Made by a program: the position numbers and the translations under genes | Assembly (NCBI GenBank): GCA_905620495.1 | Contig: CAJQTK010000033.1 | Coordinates: 1 to 59,532 of the forward strand | From: an uncultured Candidatus Pelagibacter sp. | GTDB lineage: Bacteria > Pseudomonadota > Alphaproteobacteria > Pelagibacterales > Pelagibacteraceae | Reading direction: 5' to 3' | Length of the DNA stretch: 59,532 nucleotides | Shown: in pieces, positions 18,794-26,780 of the stretch | Layout: every line of letters starts with the position of its first letter | Numbering within the stretch: position 1 is the stretch's first letter | Notes under the pieces: generated by a model | The model's input: the letters and a program-made list of their open reading frames with translations, nothing else | Databases searched by the model: none | Told to the model about the DNA's origin: nothing

Positions 18794-19581
18794 TAATTTT
18801 CATCCTTTATTTTAGATCCTCTGCCCAAATAACTATCAATAACCTTTTCATCTTTCTTGGCCTCGTCAGCTGTTCCTTCAAACAAAACAGAGCCTTCTGC
18901 CATAACGATAACGGGGTCACATAACCTGCTTATAAATTCCATATCATGCTCAATCATACAAAAAGTATACCCCTCTTCTTTATTTAACTTTATTATCGCT
19001 GTTCCCAAATCTTTAAGCAATGTTCGGTTAACACCAGCACCTACCTCATCAAGTAGTACTAGTTTGGCATCCACCATCATGGTTCTTCCAAGTTCTAATA
19101 ATTTTTTCTGTCCGCCTGATAAATTTCCAGCTAATTCATTAGATAGATGTTTTAAATTTAAAAAATCTACAACATCTTGAGCCTTTTGCTTAACTACCAG
19201 TTCTTCAGTTCGAACAAGACTTGGCTTTAATAAAGTCGTCATTAAGTTCTCACCAGATTGATTTGCTGGTACCATCATTAAATTTTCTAAAACTGATAAA
19301 TTTGTAAACTCATGTGCTATTTGAAAAGTTCTTAATATTCCTTTTGAAAATAATTCATATGAAGGGATATCTGTTACATCTTCATCAAAAAATAAAACTT
19401 TTCCACTTGATGCTTTTAAGTTTCCTGCAATTAAATTAAACAAAGTAGTTTTACCAGATCCATTTGGCCCGATAATTCCTGTAATCGATCCTTCTTTAAT
19501 TTTTAAAGAACAATCTGAGACTGCAGCCAAGCCACCAAAATATTTAGATAAATTTTCAATTTGTAAAATATTCTCGCTCAT
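18793..19581 (-). CDS. livG: Liv-type ABC transporter ATPase, LivG (set 2)
   Basis: A 262-residue ATPase with Walker A GPNGSGKTT, the LivG block GILRTFQIAHEF, signature LSGGQKKLLELG and Walker B LVLLDEV. It is followed by livF2 and preceded, seven bases upstream, by the ProC-like gene. The gene order livG-livF-livH-livM differs from sets 1 and 3, so set 2 is probably of separate origin rather than a local duplication. Confidence 0.95.
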   Translation of the reverse strand: MSENILQIENLSKYFGGLAAVSDCSLKIKEGSITGIIGPNGSGKTTLFNLIAGNLKASSGKVLFFDEDVTDIPSYELFSKGILRTFQIAHEFTNLSVLENLMMVPANQSGENLMTTLLKPSLVRTEELVVKQKAQDVVDFLNLKHLSNELAGNLSGGQKKLLELGRTMMVDAKLVLLDEVGAGVNRTLLKDLGTAIIKLNKEEGYTFCMIEHDMEFISRLCDPVIVMAEGSVLFEGTADEAKKDEKVIDSYLGRGSKIKDEN

Positions 19582-19587
19582 AAAATA

Positions 19588-20355
19588 TTATTTATCTAAT
19601 CTTTTATGGATACTGTTTAAGGCTTTTTCTAATTTCTTATAGAAACCTGTTTTTGTTAACTCTCTTACCCCTTGTTCATTTAAACCATTTGGTGTTTGAG
19701 AATCTTTTACTAAATATTTTAAATCTTTTTTAGAATTTACAAATGCATCTTCGGATAGAGCTAAAAACAAAGAAGTGATATATTTTTGTGCATCATTTCT
19801 TTTAACACCTCTTTTAACTAACCAATCTGTCATAACTCTTAACATCTCATAAAAAGAAGCCATCATTCCAGATGTAGACCAAAAATTAATTGAAGATTTT
19901 TCATTTTTGATTTCAACAGTAGTTCCAATTTTATTAAAAAAATCTTTAACTTTTTTATTAGGTGGACAAATAGGTACAGGGCCTTTTTTTAATGAAATTG
20001 GAGGTAAAGGTATTGCTCTTATAATTTTAGCTTTTACTTTAATTGCTTTTTTTAACTGAGCCAAAGTAATTGTTGCTATGAAACTAATTATAGTTTGATT
20101 AGATTTAAATTTTAAATCTTTAATAATTTTTTCTCCAACAGAAGGGGTTACTGATAAAAATATCCAATCACATGAATTAACTATTTCTTGGTTATCCTTG
20201 GCTATAGCAACCTTTTTAAACTTTTTTACTAAACTTTGAGATATCCCTTTGTTTCTTTTTGAGATTAATATCTTTTTATAAGATATTTTAGAACTACAAA
20301 TGCCTGTGATTACAGAGGATGCTATCTTTCCCGTTCCTATAAAGCCTAATTTCAT
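19588..20355 (-). CDS. Pyrroline-5-carboxylate reductase-like protein
   Basis: A 255-residue NAD(P)-binding protein of the ProC family. The Rossmann motif GFIGTGKIASSVITGI and VTPSVGEKII are clear, but the C-terminal block expected to read PGGTTxxG is replaced by TPNGLNEQG. The divergence suggests either a weakly conserved ProC or an imine reductase with another substrate. It lies in the transporter array between glaH and livG2, so it may act on the compound imported by set 2. A housekeeping proC could be elsewhere. Confidence 0.8.
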   Translation of the reverse strand: MKLGFIGTGKIASSVITGICSSKISYKKILISKRNKGISQSLVKKFKKVAIAKDNQEIVNSCDWIFLSVTPSVGEKIIKDLKFKSNQTIISFIATITLAQLKKAIKVKAKIIRAIPLPPISLKKGPVPICPPNKKVKDFFNKIGTTVEIKNEKSSINFWSTSGMMASFYEMLRVMTDWLVKRGVKRNDAQKYITSLFLALSEDAFVNSKKDLKYLVKDSQTPNGLNEQGVRELTKTGFYKKLEKALNSIHKRLDK

Positions 20356-20387
20356 AATTAAGGATACTTATAGTGAATAATATAGAA

Positions 20388-21299
20388 TTAATTAATAAAA
20401 AAAGAGCCCCTAATTCTTAGTAGTTCTCTGCTTAAATCTTCGTTCTCTTTGAAAGGTTTTCTTCCATGCAGCCAAAAATAATTATTAGCAACTATGGCCG
20501 ATCCTACTGGGAGTTTTGTTATTACCTTGTTTTTACTTTCTTCTAATCCATCAGATAATTTTTGTAAAAAATTCCCTTGAGCCATGGTTTTTGGTTCTGG
20601 AAATTGATCTATATAAGAGATTTGAGGCTTACCGTTGTTATCAACTGAAAAAACAGGATGCTCTACTTTGTAATCAATATTTTTACTTTTAGGAGAACCC
20701 CAAAAAAAGTTTTTCCTCCCCACTGGGTCATTAAATAAGTCCTTACAATGCTCCCAATCATCGAGATGAAGCATAGCAGTTTCTCCACCTTCTACATTGT
20801 GTTCTTCTATTTTGGTCATTAAAAGCCAATCTGTAATTTCATTAACATATGTTCCGTCAGTATGAAGATCCATATTAGTGTAAGCTTTTCTTAAATATGA
20901 ATCGCTTTTATCCTCATGCTTAACAAAAAACCTGGCGTAATATTTTCCTGTCATTGAATCATGATTTGGATTACCAATTAAATGTGCAATAGATGTTGAT
21001 AGTTTTACTAAAAAATTATCATCAATTTTAGAACTAATATTTTTAGGACCAATTATAAAGCAACCTGTTGCTCTATCTCTTATTATGGAGTTCATAAGTT
21101 TACTTAGCTTGTTAAAAGTAAGATCATCTAAACTTTTAGCTAAAGTAAAACGAGTGAATGGTTTGTACTCAAGTGCAGTTATATTAAATTTATTAAAAGG
21201 AAATATTAATTTCTCAAGAATTTCATCTGCAATTTTAATATTAATTATTCTTTTAGATTTTTCGTGCTTAGAAATTTCAAATCCTTTTATTGTTTCCAT
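20388..21299 (-). CDS. glaH: Glutarate 2-hydroxylase (CsiD/GlaH), Fe(II)/2-oxoglutarate-dependent
   Basis: The 303-residue protein matches E. coli CsiD/GlaH over its whole length (for example LEYKPFTRF, IAHLIGNPNHDSMTGKYYAR, DLHTDGTYVNEITD, MLHLDDWEH, YIDQFPEPK). The iron ligands are visible as H146-x-D148 (HTD) and H278 (WLHGR). GlaH converts glutarate to L-2-hydroxyglutarate in lysine breakdown. I set the start at 21299, where the ATG overlaps the azlD stop in TAATG; the 31 extra residues in the ORF track lie inside azlD. The partner oxidase lhgO is not in this window. Confidence 0.93.
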   Translation of the reverse strand: METIKGFEISKHEKSKRIINIKIADEILEKLIFPFNKFNITALEYKPFTRFTLAKSLDDLTFNKLSKLMNSIIRDRATGCFIIGPKNISSKIDDNFLVKLSTSIAHLIGNPNHDSMTGKYYARFFVKHEDKSDSYLRKAYTNMDLHTDGTYVNEITDWLLMTKIEEHNVEGGETAMLHLDDWEHCKDLFNDPVGRKNFFWGSPKSKNIDYKVEHPVFSVDNNGKPQISYIDQFPEPKTMAQGNFLQKLSDGLEESKNKVITKLPVGSAIVANNYFWLHGRKPFKENEDLSRELLRIRGSFFIN

Positions 21300-21622
21300 T
21301 ATAGATAATTGCTTAATAAAGCCATCATAATAGCAGAAATTACTGTTGGATAAACGAAATTTCTTTTTGAAATAAAAAATATAAACAAACAAAATAAAAC
21401 TACAACAATTCTACTTAGATAACTTGCTTCAGATAAAACCCCTACGGGAAAAATAATAGTTCTAGCAATCAAGGATGCTAAAGTTGAGTAAGCAAGACAA
21501 TTAAACCATCTAAATAATTTTGAAGTTTCTTTTATTCCTTCGGATGAAATTACACCCAATAATCTAGATGAAAAAGTTGCTAATGATGTAACTAAAATTG
21601 CGAGAATTACACTAGTTGACAT
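21299..21622 (-). CDS. azlD: AzlD-family branched-chain amino-acid transport subunit
   Basis: A 107-residue membrane protein with four hydrophobic helices, of the small AzlD family (RLLGVISSEGI..., NCLAYSTLASLIARTIIF). AzlCD pairs export branched-chain amino acids or analogues in other bacteria. Its start lies 11 bases inside azlC and its stop overlaps the glaH start by one base. Confidence 0.9.
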   Translation of the reverse strand: MSTSVILAILVTSLATFSSRLLGVISSEGIKETSKLFRWFNCLAYSTLASLIARTIIFPVGVLSEASYLSRIVVVLFCLFIFFISKRNFVYPTVISAIMMALLSNYL

Positions 21623-22316
21623 TTAACTCTCCAATAAAATAAGCAATGGTTCCACCAACTATACCGCCAAGTAAAATTGACCATTCAGGTGAAAGAAAAT
21701 AAAATATTGGTCCCAATAATAAGCCCAAAATTACTGAGGCTGTAATTTGAATGGTCTTCATTGCACCCACCATCATACATAAGAAATAAATTGGGTTTAA
21801 AATTGCTAAACCCATCATCATATTTTTATCTAAATAATCTGATGCATAAAAACCAATGAAAGTGCCTATTACTGCTGTAGTCCAGGTTGCACAACCAATT
21901 CCAATCCAGAAATCAATTCTGTGTTTTTTTTCAATGTCTTTGTAATTACTTTTCATTATTAGCCATGCTGACACGGCAATAAAATGACATGAAAAATAAT
22001 ATTTCCATCTCGGTTGACTTTTATGCATCATTAATGGGAATAAAGAAACAGCCATTGGATAAAGACGGGCATTAACAAACCAAACTGCTAAAAAAATATT
22101 TAATAATGATGCTCCAACTAATAGCGATTCTGCCATAACTAATGAGCCAGGCAAAGCATACGTAAGCATTGTTGAAAAAATACTTTCTTGAATATTAAAT
22201 CCTAAATTTTTAAGAAGTGCCCCAATAGCGATAAAGCAACAACCAAGTGCAAGAGCTGGGCTATCTGGAGCTAGAATTGATTTAAAACCTTTAAAGAAAA
22301 ATTTTTTATTAATCAT
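21612..22316 (-). CDS. azlC: AzlC-family branched-chain amino-acid permease
   Basis: A 234-residue membrane protein with the AzlC pattern: DSPALALGCCFIAIGALL at the N-terminus, WFVNARLYPMAVSLFPLM in the second third. With AzlD it forms a two-subunit carrier, usually for efflux. It shares its first base with the livF3 stop. An exporter coupled to an importer may serve exchange or relief of imbalanced amino-acid pools; this is inference. Confidence 0.92.
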   Translation of the reverse strand: MINKKFFFKGFKSILAPDSPALALGCCFIAIGALLKNLGFNIQESIFSTMLTYALPGSLVMAESLLVGASLLNIFLAVWFVNARLYPMAVSLFPLMMHKSQPRWKYYFSCHFIAVSAWLIMKSNYKDIEKKHRIDFWIGIGCATWTTAVIGTFIGFYASDYLDKNMMMGLAILNPIYFLCMMVGAMKTIQITASVILGLLLGPIFYFLSPEWSILLGGIVGGTIAYFIGELNVN

Positions 22317-23101
22317 TAGCCTCCAAGGAATAATCTACCAACATCAGGGTTTTTTAATAAGTCATCCCCTTTGCCAGCAATCGCAGTTTGTCCAGATACT
22401 AAAACGTAACCAATATCTGCAAACTCTAATCCCTTTTTGGCATTTTGCTCTACTAAAATAATTGTTTTTTTTTCTGTTTGTTGAAGATCTCTCAAAATTT
22501 CAAAAACCATATCAATATATCTTGGCTCTAATCCAATAGATGGTTCGTCAACAAGTAATACTGATGGCTTCATAACTAATGCTCTAGAAATTTCTAATAA
22601 TCTTCTTTCTCCACCTGATAAAACTTTAGCAAGTTGATTTCTTCTATTTCTTAATCTTTCATATTTTTCAAAAATTCTTTCTGCTTCTTGATAAGATTCG
22701 TCAGTATTTTCTTTGGCATAACCACCCATCAATAAATTTTCTTCAACAGTCATATCTGGAAAAACAGAATTATCCTGAAGTATATAAGCAATTCCACATG
22801 ACGTAAGTTTTTGAGCTGGCGTTAGGTTGGTAATTTCTTTTCCATCAATTTCAATTTGTCCTAAAAAAATATTTGTAAATCCATAGATAGAATGAAGTAT
22901 CGTTGACTTCCCTGCTCCATTTGGTCCAATCAAGCATAATGACTGAGCTTTACTTACATTTAAATTAAAATCATGAAGAATTTCCATTTTACCATAACCA
23001 GCTGATAATTTTTTTATAGTTAAGTGATTATTGTCTGGAGATAATCTTTTTAAATCTTCTGGTCCTGGTGCTTTCCCTAATACATCATATTGATTTGACA
23101 T
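22316..23101 (-). CDS. livF: Liv-type ABC transporter ATPase, LivF (set 3)
   Basis: A 261-residue ATPase with Walker A GPNGAGKST, signature LSGGERRLLEIS, Walker B VLLVDEP and ending VEQNAKKGLEFADIGYVL. About 25 extra residues precede the usual N-terminus (MSNQYDVLGKAPGPEDLKRL). The ATG shares one base with the livG3 stop. Confidence 0.95.
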   Translation of the reverse strand: MSNQYDVLGKAPGPEDLKRLSPDNNHLTIKKLSAGYGKMEILHDFNLNVSKAQSLCLIGPNGAGKSTILHSIYGFTNIFLGQIEIDGKEITNLTPAQKLTSCGIAYILQDNSVFPDMTVEENLLMGGYAKENTDESYQEAERIFEKYERLRNRRNQLAKVLSGGERRLLEISRALVMKPSVLLVDEPSIGLEPRYIDMVFEILRDLQQTEKKTIILVEQNAKKGLEFADIGYVLVSGQTAIAGKGDDLLKNPDVGRLFLGG

Positions 23102-23841
23102 TATTGTGCTCCCAAGTAAGCGTCTAGCACACGCTTATCATTTTTAATTTCATCTGGAGTTCCGTTTGCTAACATTTGACCATGCGCTAAACAAAAAACT
23201 CTTTGTGCTAAATTCATTATTACTTTCATATTATGCTCTATAACCAATAAGGTAATTCCATAGTCCTTGTTAACACTGATCAAACGATCAATAATTCCAT
23301 TGATTAAGGTAGGATTAATTCCAGCTGTTGGTTCATCTAATAAAAGCATTTTAGGCTCATTCATTAATGCCATGGCAAGTTCTAATAATTTTTGCTGTCC
23401 AAAAGAAAGATCTCCTGCTCTAAGTTTTCTTTTTTGATGAAGTCCCACAAACTTTAATAACGTTTCTGCTTTATCCGTTAAATCAGATGGTATTTTTTGA
23501 AATACAGTTAAAATTCCATCATTCTCAGGTTTGTTACTGATTAGCATATTTTGAATACAGTTTAGCTTTCCATAAATTCGAGTTTGTTGGAAAGTTCTAA
23601 GTAACCCAAGTTTTGCGACAACAGGAACTGGTAGTTCTGAAACCTCTGTGCCATCAAACTTAATTGAACCATTATCAATCGGATAAGTTCCTACAATTGA
23701 GTTAAATAAAGTAGTTTTACCAGATCCATTTGGACCAATTAATCCAACAATTGAACCTTGTTCAACTGACATTGAAATATCAACATTAGCTTTAACACCA
23801 CCAAAAGACTTACTTACATTTGATATATCCAATATAGCCAT
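23101..23841 (-). CDS. livG: Liv-type ABC transporter ATPase, LivG (set 3)
   Basis: A 246-residue ATPase with Walker A GPNGSGKTT, the LivG block GLLRTFQQTRIYGKL and Walker B MLLLDEP. The ABC signature reads LSFGQQKLLELA, with F in place of the second glycine-position residue, as seen in some LivG proteins. One-base overlaps with both neighbours point to tight translational coupling. Confidence 0.95.
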   Translation of the reverse strand: MAILDISNVSKSFGGVKANVDISMSVEQGSIVGLIGPNGSGKTTLFNSIVGTYPIDNGSIKFDGTEVSELPVPVVAKLGLLRTFQQTRIYGKLNCIQNMLISNKPENDGILTVFQKIPSDLTDKAETLLKFVGLHQKRKLRAGDLSFGQQKLLELAMALMNEPKMLLLDEPTAGINPTLINGIIDRLISVNKDYGITLLVIEHNMKVIMNLAQRVFCLAHGQMLANGTPDEIKNDKRVLDAYLGAQ

Positions 23842-24893
23842 TATTTTAATTCCACCTGTGCTTTTAAGTCGGCTTCATCAACAACTTCACCAAATCTTTC
23901 AGGATATTTTTCTCTCAACCATCCCATTACACCTTCTGGAAAATAAACAACGATTACAATAATTAAAACTCCTAGCGCTACATACTGCCAACCCAAAAAA
24001 TAAGTCCAAAAGCCTTCTTTAAATAAATGAAATAAAGTTGCACCAACAAGTGGTCCCCATAAAGTTCCTTTACCACCAAGTATTGCCATTAAAACCATAA
24101 ATACCCCAAACGTTGGACCAGCAAACGCAATTTCAGTTGGTTCAATGTAACCATTGATATGACCCATTAATCCTCCAGCGATTCCAACAAAGAATGCAGA
24201 TACCATCCAACCAATAATTTTATATCTCATTGTATGAATTCCCATTGCTTCCGCTTTATCTTCATTGTCTCTTATTGCATTTAAAACTAAACCAAATCTT
24301 GTGCTGTAGGCCCATTTTAAAGTAACAAATGTTACAAGTGCTAGAGCAAAACTTAGATAATATAAAAATTGTGAAGAAGAAGCATTGGTTCCAAATCCTT
24401 TTGGCCAAACTGGAACTGTCATACCTTGACCTGCACCAATAATCTCAATTCCACCTGCAAGTTCACCTGCAGCAATTCCCAATGCCAAAGTACAAATTGC
24501 AAAGTAATGTCCTCTTAAACCTAAAATTCCATAACCAATTACTCCTGCAATGATTGTCGGGATAATTCCTGCTAATAATATGCCAACGCCAAAACCTTGA
24601 AAAAATTGAGGGATAGTATGAACAAAAGTTTTTTCACCTCCTGCATCCGTCCATTCAGCAAGTGAAAAGAACATTGCTATTTGTGTACTTGAAGCAACAT
24701 ACATTCCAACACCAAAAAATAAAATATTTCCAAATGTATTGTAACCCATTTGTCCACCTTGAACATCCCATGTCATAGCTAAAACAATTAATATGTAAAG
24801 AAACGATAATTGAAGTTTATAAGCTGGGAATATAAATGCTCCAGCTAAGCCAAAAATTATTAAACCAGCATATAATAAAGTATTTTTATTCAT
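23841..24893 (-). CDS. livM: Liv-type ABC transporter permease, LivM (set 3)
   Basis: A 350-residue membrane permease; MGYNTFGNILFFGVGMYVAS, LRGHYFAICTLALGIAAGEL, contact loop NAIRDNEDKAEAMGIH and GGKGTLWGPLVGA are present. It shares a base with the stop of the secreted hydrolase gene that separates it from livH3. Confidence 0.95.
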   Translation of the reverse strand: MNKNTLLYAGLIIFGLAGAFIFPAYKLQLSFLYILIVLAMTWDVQGGQMGYNTFGNILFFGVGMYVASSTQIAMFFSLAEWTDAGGEKTFVHTIPQFFQGFGVGILLAGIIPTIIAGVIGYGILGLRGHYFAICTLALGIAAGELAGGIEIIGAGQGMTVPVWPKGFGTNASSSQFLYYLSFALALVTFVTLKWAYSTRFGLVLNAIRDNEDKAEAMGIHTMRYKIIGWMVSAFFVGIAGGLMGHINGYIEPTEIAFAGPTFGVFMVLMAILGGKGTLWGPLVGATLFHLFKEGFWTYFLGWQYVALGVLIIVIVVYFPEGVMGWLREKYPERFGEVVDEADLKAQVELK

Positions 24894-25822
24894 TAAATTC
24901 TAGACTCTATATATTTTAGTATTGTTGGGTTATAGTATTGAAAGCAATCTGCATTTGTAATGTGATGAGTATCTTTTAATTTCATTGAATTTGATATTCC
25001 TTTTCTTGTGCATTTCTTGCCATTAATTTTCTTATCTTTTGAAATAATAATTCTTTTAACACCTGTAATTTCCTCTACCCAGTCAGATAATAGTCCCTCA
25101 AAAGTATCTTGAGGATGAGTAAAAACTAAAATTGGTAAATTGTTACTTTTTTTAATCTCGTTTATTTGGTTTTCTCTTAAATCTGCAGGCCCATCGCCAT
25201 CTTTTTTTCTAAATTTTTCTAAAGCTTTTTTAACTCCAATTTTTTTAACTTTATAATTTTTTGTCAATTTTCCATAACAAGCGGGTGCATAAACTATTCC
25301 ACCACCAACTTTGTCTGGATATTTTGCCATTAGCATCATTGTCATCCAACCTCCACAGGAATGTCCTGTTAAGATAATTTGTTTTTTAGGAACGCCCATT
25401 TCTAAAAATTGATCAATAAGCTCAACATTTGCTTCTAGTCTTTTGTCTAACTTTGTAAGTCCTTTATAAGGTGGTTTAAATTTTTTTTTATTCCATATTC
25501 TTTTCCAATCATCTCCACCCAAATCATCACTACATAAAAGATAAAGCATAATTTCTTTATCATTGATCTTTTTACCAATCAAAGATGCCATATTTATTAC
25601 CTCATCATCCCAAAAACAATTTTTTGAAGGTTTATCATGATCATTTTGTCCATGATTGAAGATTAAAACTATCTTATCTTTTGGATCAGTTATTTTAGTT
25701 TGTTTTAAATATTCTATTTTTTTATTTATAAAGCCATCTTTAAGAAGTTTAACCTCTTTGTATTCTGCGGATACGTTTAACGATAAAAATAAAGAAATTA
25801 TTACAAGTATTATTTTTTTCAT
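24893..25822 (-). CDS. Secreted alpha/beta hydrolase inside the Liv set-3 operon
   Basis: A 309-residue protein with a signal peptide (MKKIILVIISLFLSLNVSAEY) and an alpha/beta hydrolase fold: strand IVLIFNHGQND, nucleophile elbow GHSCGGWM, acidic region THPQDTF and a late histidine in LKDTHHITNADC. It should act in the periplasm. It is embedded between livH3 and livM3 with one-base overlaps on both sides, so it is made with the transporter and could release the imported molecule from an ester, amide or peptide. The substrate is unknown. Confidence 0.85.
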   Translation of the reverse strand: MKKIILVIISLFLSLNVSAEYKEVKLLKDGFINKKIEYLKQTKITDPKDKIVLIFNHGQNDHDKPSKNCFWDDEVINMASLIGKKINDKEIMLYLLCSDDLGGDDWKRIWNKKKFKPPYKGLTKLDKRLEANVELIDQFLEMGVPKKQIILTGHSCGGWMTMMLMAKYPDKVGGGIVYAPACYGKLTKNYKVKKIGVKKALEKFRKKDGDGPADLRENQINEIKKSNNLPILVFTHPQDTFEGLLSDWVEEITGVKRIIISKDKKINGKKCTRKGISNSMKLKDTHHITNADCFQYYNPTILKYIESRI

Positions 25823-26715
25823 TATTTTAAATATTCTCTTTTTCTTGCTAATTTAAATCTTCTGTAGACTAATATGATGACTAATAATGAGAATACTGCT
25901 GCAATTCTAAACTCAGTTCCAAGTAAATAGTCGGACCATTCTTCAAATACTCCAAGACCCATACCGGATATTGCAACAGCTGGTAAATTTCCAAGTCCTG
26001 CGATAATTACAATCATAAATGATCTAACTGTGTAAGGTAATCCTGTATAAGGATGAAGTGTGAATGTAATTGCAATACATGCTCCTGCTATTCCACATAA
26101 TGCTGCATTAATACCAAAAGTTGCTGCGTAAACTTTCTCAGTATCAACACCTAAAATTTTTGCTGCTCTTGCATTTTGTGCGGTTGCTCTAATTGCTCTA
26201 CCTAATTTTGATTTCTTCATGTAGATGACAAGAATGATTGCAGATATTACACAAATTGCTCCTGAAAATATTTTTGCGTTAGGAAGTGTAACTGAGTTAT
26301 TAAACAACATTGTTGTTCCAAAATTTGATTGGGCAACTACTACATCCGCCCCAAATGCAAAATTCATTAACTGTTGAGCTAAAATACTAATTCCAAATGT
26401 TGCAAGGATTGAAGTAAATAAATCTTTGTCGACTACTTTATTAATAACAAGCTTGTACATCCCCCAACCCACACAATACATAATGATTGGTGATACAATT
26501 ACACCAAAAGCCGGGTGAATTCCTGATAGATACATAAAGTATGCAATGTATCCACCCATTATTACTAATTCTCCTTGAGCAATGTTTATTATATTCATTA
26601 CTCCCCACTGCAGTGCCATTCCATAAGCAATTAATGAAAACAGAATACCAAGAAGTATTCCATCCATTGACGCTTGAACCATTAAAATAGGAGCTTGGAA
26701 AATTAATAAATCCAT
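25822..26715 (-). CDS. livH: Liv-type ABC transporter permease, LivH (set 3)
   Basis: A 297-residue permease with GILFSLIAYGMALQWGVMNIINIAQGELVIMGGY at the N-terminus (quoted as a region, with the NIAQGE variant of NFAHGE) and contact loop ATAQNARAAKILGVD. It follows the binding-protein gene after a terminator-like hairpin. Confidence 0.95.
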   Translation of the reverse strand: MDLLIFQAPILMVQASMDGILLGILFSLIAYGMALQWGVMNIINIAQGELVIMGGYIAYFMYLSGIHPAFGVIVSPIIMYCVGWGMYKLVINKVVDKDLFTSILATFGISILAQQLMNFAFGADVVVAQSNFGTTMLFNNSVTLPNAKIFSGAICVISAIILVIYMKKSKLGRAIRATAQNARAAKILGVDTEKVYAATFGINAALCGIAGACIAITFTLHPYTGLPYTVRSFMIVIIAGLGNLPAVAISGMGLGVFEEWSDYLLGTEFRIAAVFSLLVIILVYRRFKLARKREYLK

Positions 26716-26732
26716 AAATTCTTTTAGATGTT

Positions 26733-26767
26733 TATAAAAAAATGCCCCCTATTACTAGGGAGCATTT
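26733..26767 (-). terminator. Terminator/attenuator between the set-3 binding protein and livH3
   Basis: On the minus strand AAATGCTCCCTA, loop GTAA and TAGGGGGCATTT form a 12-pair stem with one G-U pair, followed by a T-run. It lies right after the binding-protein stop and before livH3. Partial read-through would give much more binding protein than permease, a usual arrangement. Confidence 0.9.
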
Positions 26768-26780
26768 TGTATATTAGGTG

